DNA from: Selenomonadaceae bacterium
GTDB taxonomy: Bacteria; Bacillota; Negativicutes; Selenomonadales; Selenomonadaceae
DNA: 18,471 bases
NCBI GenBank assembly: GCA_017445435.1
Contig: JAFSUE010000082.1
Coordinates: forward strand, 1-18,471
Direction: 5' to 3'
Below the pieces are notes generated by a model. The model was not told the origin of the DNA. It did no database searches and saw only the letters and a list, made by a program, of their open reading frames with translations. The translations under genes were made by a program, and so were the position numbers. Shown here in pieces: positions 13,011-18,471 of this stretch (positions are counted from its first letter, which is position 1; every line of letters starts with the position of its first letter).

Positions 13011-14432
13011 GTGAACAGTAAATTTGTTCAACGTGTCGCGTATGCTTGCGGTACATTCGGGCATGATATTTTTTATGCAATGCTCGGAAGTTATTTTATG
13101 ATTTTCGTTACAAGTAACCTTTTCAATTCGCCTGATGCTGAAGGAAAGTTGCAAGATGCCTATATGATTGGCGTTGTCACGACTATAATTTTAGTTTTGC
13201 GCGTCGGTGAACTTTTAATCGACCCGTTCATTGGAAATATGATTGACAAGACAAAAACTCGTTGGGGAAAATTTAAGCCTTGGGTTTTAATCGGCGGTGT
13301 AGTTGGTGCAGTCTGTTTAGCAATTTTATTCACAGACTTCGGCGGAACGGCTATGACAAGTCCAATGACGTACCTAATTGGATTTGCCGTCGTTTATCTT
13401 ATTATGGACGTTTTTTATTCTGCGAAAGACGTTGCTATTTGGTCAATGATTCCAGCGTTGAGTTTTGACAGCCGTGAACGCGAAATTACTGCAACTTATG
13501 CGCGTATTGGTTCAGTATTCGGCGGTCAGCTGGTTACAGTTATGGTTATGCCGTTGGTTTTATTTTTTTCAATCAACCAAAATGGTGGCGCAGGTGATCC
13601 ACGTGGTTGGTTTGCATTTGCATGTATCGGAGGTGCAATTTCAGTTATCGGCGCAATTATTCTTGGTATCGGTACTAAGGAGCAACAATCTGAACTGCGC
13701 GAAAATAAGGAAGAAACAAGTTTCAGCGACGTTTTCAAAGTTTTGGCGCAAAATGATCAGCTGATGTGGATTGCCTTCACGTACTTGATTTACGGTTTGG
13801 GCGCAAATATCGTCAACAATTTTAACCTGTACTATTTCATTTACATTTTGGGCGATTCAACTCAATTTTCTTTTCTCGGTATAATCAACGTTATAATCGG
13901 ATTAGCGGCAGTTGCACTTTTCCCAACGTTGACGCAAAAATTTAGCCGCAGAGGTTTATTTTTCGCATCAATAGCTATAATGATAATTGGCTTGGTCTGT
14001 TATGCAATGGCGGGAAAAAGCGTAATGATGACATTGTTTGCCGCAGGACTTTTCGCATTGCCACAACCTTTAATTTTCTTGGTAGTTTTGATGACGATAA
14101 CAGATACCGTTGAATATGGACAGCTTAAACTTGGACACCGCGACGAAGCATTGGTACTTTGCGTACGTCCGCTGATTGATAAACTTGCTGGTGCTATCAC
14201 AAGTGCAATGGTCGGTTATACGGCAGTTTGGGTCGGTATGACTTCAGGTGCAACGGCTGATTCAATTACGCCTGAAGGTATTTTTAACTTCAAGCTGATA
14301 ATGTTTGCCGCGCCTATCGTATTGATAGTTATTGCGGGATTCTTCTATCGTGCCAAAGTTAAATTGACAGAGGAAGAACATGAACGCATTGTTAAAGAAC
14401 TTGAGAAGAAATGGAAAGATATGAATAAATAA
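13011..14432 (+). CDS. GPH-family sugar:cation symporter
   Basis: A 473-residue permease with about 12 hydrophobic segments. The glycoside-pentoside-hexuronide (MelB-like) hallmarks are clear: RVGELLIDPFIGNMID at 64-79, with acidic residues at positions matching the cation site of MelB helix 2, and the cytoplasmic-loop motif TRWGKFKPWVL at 83-93. It ends at a short charged tail with no PTS EIIA-like domain, unlike streptococcal LacS. The start is GTG with GGGAGGG upstream. It lies within the galactose operon, so galactose, a galactoside or lactose is the likely substrate; no beta-galactosidase is in the window to show which. Confidence 0.91.
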   Translation: MNSKFVQRVAYACGTFGHDIFYAMLGSYFMIFVTSNLFNSPDAEGKLQDAYMIGVVTTIILVLRVGELLIDPFIGNMIDKTKTRWGKFKPWVLIGGVVGAVCLAILFTDFGGTAMTSPMTYLIGFAVVYLIMDVFYSAKDVAIWSMIPALSFDSREREITATYARIGSVFGGQLVTVMVMPLVLFFSINQNGGAGDPRGWFAFACIGGAISVIGAIILGIGTKEQQSELRENKEETSFSDVFKVLAQNDQLMWIAFTYLIYGLGANIVNNFNLYYFIYILGDSTQFSFLGIINVIIGLAAVALFPTLTQKFSRRGLFFASIAIMIIGLVCYAMAGKSVMMTLFAAGLFALPQPLIFLVVLMTITDTVEYGQLKLGHRDEALVLCVRPLIDKLAGAITSAMVGYTAVWVGMTSGATADSITPEGIFNFKLIMFAAPIVLIVIAGFFYRAKVKLTEEEHERIVKELEKKWKDMNK

Positions 14433-14466
14433 TTATTTAAACTTACAAATTAAGGGGGCTTACTTT

Positions 14467-15636
14467 ATGGAAATTTTTGAAGACATTGAAAAAGTTTTTA
14501 ATGAAAAATTTGGCAAGACTGATACACAAAAATTCTTTTCGCCTGGTCGTGTAAATCTTATTGGCGAGCATACAGATTATAACGCTGGAAATGTTTTTCC
14601 ATGTGCAATTTCGCTTGGCACTTATGCGTTGGTTGCTCCGCGCAGTGACACGAATACGCGCATTTTCTCAATGAATCTTGCTGATAAAGGCGTCATTGAA
14701 TTTGATATGCACGGCTTGAAATACAATAGCGCTTACGATTGGGCAAATTACGTTGCAGGAACTATCGCCACGCTTGAACAGGCTGGGCATAAGGCGACAA
14801 ACGGTTTTGACATTGTAATTTACGGCACATTACCTGCTGGCGCTGGTTTAAGTTCCTCCGCGTCGTTGGAAGTTTTAACCGCCGTCATCTTGAACGAAAA
14901 TTTTAATTTCGGTCTTGATATGGTCGAAATGGTTAAACTTTCACAGAAAGCTGAAAATGAATTTGTCGGAATGAATTGCGGCATAATGGATCAATTCGCC
15001 GTCGGTATGGGCAAGAAAGATTGCGCGATTCTGCTTGACTGCAACACGCTGGAATATCGCTACAGCCCAATTAAACTTGGCGACGCGTCGATTGTCATCA
15101 CTAACACGAATAAGCCGCATTCCCTCGTAACTTCCGCGTACAATGAACGCCGCAAAGAATGTGAAAATGCTTTGAAGGAATTGCAAGCCGTTAAGCCTGA
15201 CTTGAAGGCGCTTTGTGAATTGACTAATGAAGAATTTGACGAAATTTCAAGTTGCATTACAGACCCTATTGAAAAACTTCGTGCGCGTCATGCAGTTCGT
15301 GAAAATCAACGTACGCTTGCGGCAGTTACGGCGCTTGAAAAGAATGACTTGCAGAAATTTGGGCAACTGATGCACGATTCCCACGTTTCACTTTGCGAAG
15401 ATTACGACGTGACGGGCGTTGAACTTGACACGTTGGCGGAATTGGCATGGACGGTTGACGGTTGCATTGGTTCACGTATGACTGGCGCAGGTTTCGGCGG
15501 TTCAACGGTTAGCATTGTGAAAAATTCTGCCATTGAAAAATTTAAATCGGTGCTTGAAAATGGCTACACTAAAAAGATTGGTTACGCGCCAAGTTTCTAC
15601 GTTGCTGACGTTTCTGAAGGAACACACAAAATTTAA
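14467..15636 (+). CDS. galK: Galactokinase
   Basis: A 389-residue GHMP kinase phosphorylating galactose at C1 with ATP, the first committed Leloir step. The galactokinase signature GRVNLIGEHTDYN is at 27-39 with Arg28; the ATP-binding GAGLSSSAS is at 125-133; the catalytic Asp175 lies in CGIMDQF; the third GHMP motif MTGAGFGGS is at 338-346. Full length for the family. AAGGGGG precedes the ATG. It lies 34 bp after the permease stop, in one operon. Its TAA stop overlaps an AATTAAG repeat that separates it from galE. Confidence 0.97.
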   Translation: MEIFEDIEKVFNEKFGKTDTQKFFSPGRVNLIGEHTDYNAGNVFPCAISLGTYALVAPRSDTNTRIFSMNLADKGVIEFDMHGLKYNSAYDWANYVAGTIATLEQAGHKATNGFDIVIYGTLPAGAGLSSSASLEVLTAVILNENFNFGLDMVEMVKLSQKAENEFVGMNCGIMDQFAVGMGKKDCAILLDCNTLEYRYSPIKLGDASIVITNTNKPHSLVTSAYNERRKECENALKELQAVKPDLKALCELTNEEFDEISSCITDPIEKLRARHAVRENQRTLAAVTALEKNDLQKFGQLMHDSHVSLCEDYDVTGVELDTLAELAWTVDGCIGSRMTGAGFGGSTVSIVKNSAIEKFKSVLENGYTKKIGYAPSFYVADVSEGTHKI

Positions 15637-15662
15637 TTAAGAATTCAGAATTAAGAATTAAG
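15635..15662. repeat. AATTAAG heptanucleotide array between galK and galE
   Basis: AATTAAG, AATTCAG, AATTAAG, AATTAAG. The first two bases belong to the galK stop codon. It lies inside an operon, so it does not simply mark transcription-unit borders. Confidence 0.85.
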
Positions 15663-15693
15663 AAGTTAAACTTATTTTTAAGGGGGAGTTTAG

Positions 15694-16683
15694 ATGGCAA
15701 TTTTAGTTTGCGGCGGCGCTGGCTATATCGGTTCGCACGCAGTTTATCAACTTGTAAAAGCTGGTGAAGATGTCGTCATAGTCGATAATCTTCAAACTGG
15801 ACACCGTAAGGCGATAAATCCTGCCGCTAAATTTTATGAAGGCGATATTCGCAACGCTGACGTTCTCGACAAAATTTTTACTGAAAATAAAATTGAAGCC
15901 GTCATTCACTTTGCGGCAAATTCCCTTGTCGGTGAAAGCGTCGAAAAGCCGTTGATGTACTTCAACAATAATGTTTACGGTATGCAAATTTTGTTAGAGT
16001 CAATGGTAAGAAATGGCGTCGACAAAATTGTTTTCAGTTCGACGGCGGCAACTTACGGCGAGCCTGAAAAAATTCCGATTGAAGAAAATGACAGGACTTT
16101 ACCGACTAATCCTTACGGCGAATCCAAATTGATTATGGAAAAAATGATGAAGTGGGTTAGCCGCGCAAATGGTGTACGGTTCGTAAGTTTGCGCTATTTT
16201 AACGCGGCAGGCGCTGTTGAAGACGGTTCAATCGGTGAAGATCATCACCCCGAATCACATTTAATTCCGCTGATTCTGCAAGTACCGCTTGGCAAGCGCG
16301 ACCACATTACAATTTTTGGCGATGATTATCCTACGCCAGACGGAACTTGCCTTCGCGATTATATTCACGTACTCGACCTTGCTGACGCGCATATTTTAGC
16401 GTTGAACTACCTGCGCAACGGCGGCGAATCAAATATTTTCAACTTGGGCAACGGTCAAGGTTTTTCCGTCAAAGAAATGATTGTCACGGCTGAAAAAGTT
16501 ACTGGGCAGAAAATTAAAACTGAAATGGGCGCACGTCGTGCTGGCGACCCCGCGCAGTTAATCGCGTCAAGTGACAAGGCTAAAAAGATTTTGAAATGGA
16601 ATCCGCAATTTGCCGACGTTGAAAAAGTTATCGCGACTGCTTGGACTTGGCATAAAAATCATCCCAATGGCTACGAAGATTAG
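15694..16683 (+). CDS. galE: UDP-glucose 4-epimerase
   Basis: A 329-residue extended short-chain dehydrogenase interconverting UDP-galactose and UDP-glucose with bound NAD. NAD-binding GGAGYIG is at 7-13, with Asp31 for the ribose. The catalytic residues are SST at about 115-117 and YGESK at 141-145 (Tyr141, Lys145). RYFNAAGA at 167-174 and the substrate-side HLIPLILQ follow. Full length. AAGGGGGAG lies upstream of the ATG. It lies between galK and galT, with galT starting 12 bp after its stop. Confidence 0.97.
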   Translation: MAILVCGGAGYIGSHAVYQLVKAGEDVVIVDNLQTGHRKAINPAAKFYEGDIRNADVLDKIFTENKIEAVIHFAANSLVGESVEKPLMYFNNNVYGMQILLESMVRNGVDKIVFSSTAATYGEPEKIPIEENDRTLPTNPYGESKLIMEKMMKWVSRANGVRFVSLRYFNAAGAVEDGSIGEDHHPESHLIPLILQVPLGKRDHITIFGDDYPTPDGTCLRDYIHVLDLADAHILALNYLRNGGESNIFNLGNGQGFSVKEMIVTAEKVTGQKIKTEMGARRAGDPAQLIASSDKAKKILKWNPQFADVEKVIATAWTWHKNHPNGYED

Positions 16684-16695
16684 GAGGCGTTTAAT

Positions 16696-18174
16696 ATGTC
16701 AATCAACACTGAAATTAATCGTCTGCTTAACTTCGCAGTTCAACAAAATTTGATTGAGCCGACAGACAAATTTTATTCGGCTAACAAACTTATTGACTTG
16801 CTCCACGTTGCGGAATTTGTTACAGAAAAAATTGATGAAACGTTGGAAACTGCGACACCGATTTTAGAAAATATTTTGGACTACGCCGCGCAAGAAAATT
16901 TAATTGAAAATACCGTCAATGAACGCGACCTGTTCGACACGCGAATTATGGATTGTGTTATGCCGCGTCCTAGTGAAGTTATTCGTAAGTTCCGCGCAGA
17001 TTATGAACAATCGCCGCAACTTGCCACCGATAATTACTACAAGCTTAGTATCGCGTCAAATTACATTCGCAAAACGCGCATTGACAAAAATGTTGTGTGG
17101 AAGTCCAACACCGAATACGGCGCACTTGATTTGACAATCAATCTTAGCAAGCCTGAAAAAGATCCGCGCGATATTGCGAAGGCTAAAACTATTAAAGCGA
17201 CGGGCTATCCAAAATGTTTACTCTGCCGCGAAAATGAAGGTTTTGCAGGTCACGCTGGGCATCCTGCGCGGGAGACTCACAGAATTATTCCGTTAAACTT
17301 TCGCGGTCACGAATGGTTTTTGCAATATTCGCCGTACACTTACTACAACGAACATTGCATAGTTTTAAATACAGACCACGTGCCGATGAAAATTAATCGT
17401 GATACCTTTGAAAATATTTGCGACTTCATAACAGAATTTCCGCATTACTTCGTAGGTTCAAACGCTGATTTGCCAATCGTCGGCGGCTCAATTTTAAGTC
17501 ACGATCATTATCAAGGCGGGCATTACACCTTCCCAATGGAAATTGCTAACGTCGAGAAAAATTATAAATTTGACGGCTTCCCAGAAGTTGAGGCTGGCAG
17601 GGTTAAATGGCCTATGTCAACTTTGCGCTTGAAATCTGAAAATCGCAAACAGTTAATCGACCTTGCCGAAAAAATTTTGACGGCGTGGAGAATTTACAGC
17701 GACGAATCAGTTGGCATTCTTGCTGAAACTGACGCGCCGCATAATACCATTACGCCGATAGGTAGACGACGCGGCAAGGCTTATGAACTTGATTTAGTTT
17801 TCCGCAATAATCGTACAAGCGAAGAACACCCGCTCGGAATTTTTCATCCGCACGCTGAAGTTTGGCACATTAAAAAGGAAAATATCGGTTTAATTGAAGT
17901 TATGGGCTTGGCTGTACTTCCTGCACGGCTAAAAGATGAAATGGCGCAACTTAAAGAAAATCTTGTCAACGGCGTTGAAAGTATCGAAGGCATTCACGCT
18001 GACTGGTACAAAAAAATTCGCGCTGACTATAAAAATATTTCCGCCGATAACGTCGACAAAATTGTTGACGAAGAAATTGGCAAAGTCTTCAGCAAAGTTT
18101 TGGAACACGCGGGTGTTTTCAAGCGCGACGAAAAAGGTATAGCGGCTTTCGACAAATTTATTGCGAGCATTTAG
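16696..18174 (+). CDS. galT: UDP-glucose--hexose-1-phosphate uridylyltransferase, type 2
   Basis: A 492-residue enzyme exchanging UMP between UDP-glucose and galactose-1-phosphate. It is the Firmicutes type 2 form, much longer than the E. coli enzyme of about 350 residues. Visible landmarks: YPKCLLC with a Cys pair at 174/177, RIIPLNF at 196-202, SHDHYQGG at 268-275 (catalytic region), PHNTITPIGRR at 348-358, and FHPHAEVWHIKKENIGLIEVMG at 383-404. AGGAGG precedes the ATG. Together with galK and galE it completes the Leloir pathway. The following Nudix gene begins 3 bp after the stop. Confidence 0.96.
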   Translation: MSINTEINRLLNFAVQQNLIEPTDKFYSANKLIDLLHVAEFVTEKIDETLETATPILENILDYAAQENLIENTVNERDLFDTRIMDCVMPRPSEVIRKFRADYEQSPQLATDNYYKLSIASNYIRKTRIDKNVVWKSNTEYGALDLTINLSKPEKDPRDIAKAKTIKATGYPKCLLCRENEGFAGHAGHPARETHRIIPLNFRGHEWFLQYSPYTYYNEHCIVLNTDHVPMKINRDTFENICDFITEFPHYFVGSNADLPIVGGSILSHDHYQGGHYTFPMEIANVEKNYKFDGFPEVEAGRVKWPMSTLRLKSENRKQLIDLAEKILTAWRIYSDESVGILAETDAPHNTITPIGRRRGKAYELDLVFRNNRTSEEHPLGIFHPHAEVWHIKKENIGLIEVMGLAVLPARLKDEMAQLKENLVNGVESIEGIHADWYKKIRADYKNISADNVDKIVDEEIGKVFSKVLEHAGVFKRDEKGIAAFDKFIASI

Positions 18175-18177
18175 ATT

Positions 18178-18471
18178 ATGACGATGAAAGATACAGACAA
18201 AATTATTAAATGGGCGGTGGAACTTCAAAGTTTATCGCAGACTGCAATTTTCTACTGCAAAGATAAATTTGACAAGGAACGCTTTCAACGTATACGCGAA
18301 ATTGCCGCTGAAATGATAGCGCTGAAAACTGATTTGCCGTTGGATAAAGTTAAAGATTTATTTTGCGGCGACGAAGGTTATCAGACGCCGAAGATTGATA
18401 CACGCGCGGCAATTTTCAAAGACGATAAAGTTTTGCTTGTACGCGAAAGTGACGGACGTTGGACCTTGCCA
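18178..18471 (+). CDS. Nudix hydrolase with Nudix N-terminal domain (partial, 3' end beyond window)
   Basis: Open to the window edge: 98 codons. Residues about 5-65 (DKIIKWAVELQSLSQTAIFY ... ERFQRIREIAAEMIA) match the helical N-terminal domain found in one group of Nudix hydrolases. They are followed by TPKIDTRAAIFKDDKVLLVRESDGRWTLP, the strand leading into the Nudix box, which is cut off. This group hydrolyses nucleotide diphosphates linked to other groups (ADP-ribose, CDP-choline and similar). There is no strong ribosome-binding site, and the ATG is 3 bp after the galT stop, so translation is probably coupled; ATG 18184 is an alternative start. A house-cleaning role for nucleotide sugars would fit but is inference. 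Confidence 0.88.
   Translation, partial: MTMKDTDKIIKWAVELQSLSQTAIFYCKDKFDKERFQRIREIAAEMIALKTDLPLDKVKDLFCGDEGYQTPKIDTRAAIFKDDKVLLVRESDGRWTLP

Overview
The window looks like chromosomal DNA from an AT-rich bacterium of the Bacillota. Most genes have strong GGAGG or GGGGAGG ribosome-binding sites, with occasional TTG and GTG starts. It has a type 2 (Firmicutes-style) GalT and a GPH-family sugar permease. A MacA/HlyD-like periplasmic adaptor would also fit a diderm Bacillota such as the Negativicutes; that placement is inference. There are no tRNA, rRNA, CRISPR, transposase or phage genes, and codon use looks even throughout.

Left arm (1-4107, all minus strand; read from right to left). A lone peptide/nickel-type ABC ATPase is followed by a Ser/Thr-kinase-like protein with a zinc ribbon, a TerY-like von Willebrand A (VWA) protein, and a PP2C phosphatase cut by the window edge. 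Kinase, VWA and PP2C together match the 'TerY-P' phosphorylation triad known from tellurium-resistance-linked stress systems and candidate phage defence. This is the most unusual gene set in the window.

Middle (4108-9438, plus strand). A well-formed sigma70-type promoter serves a small secreted protein of unknown function and an orphan efflux-type adaptor. Next come a beta-carbonic anhydrase, an unrecognised 224-residue protein that seems to be an internal duplication, and a chemoreceptor with a Cache-type sensor. A 293-bp gene-free stretch then carries a perfect 14-bp-stem hairpin and a nine-unit tandem repeat.

Right arm (9439-18471). A family 2 glycosyltransferase ends at a clear rho-independent terminator and is followed by a hexapeptide sugar O-acetyltransferase. 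A divergent AraC-type regulator then faces a Leloir galactose operon: cytidylate-kinase-like protein, GPH sugar/cation symporter, galK, galE, galT and the start of a Nudix hydrolase. Both sides of the divergent region carry one copy of a shared 14-bp element in mirror orientation, so the AraC protein probably controls the operon and itself.

Throughout the window, gaps between genes carry short tandem heptanucleotide repeats in three families (AATTAAG, TAACTAC/TCACTAC, GCATTAC). They resemble the heptameric STRR repeats known from cyanobacteria. Here they sit at the 3' ends of genes, often containing the stop codon, and at two places they form inverted pairs that could fold into long hairpins.
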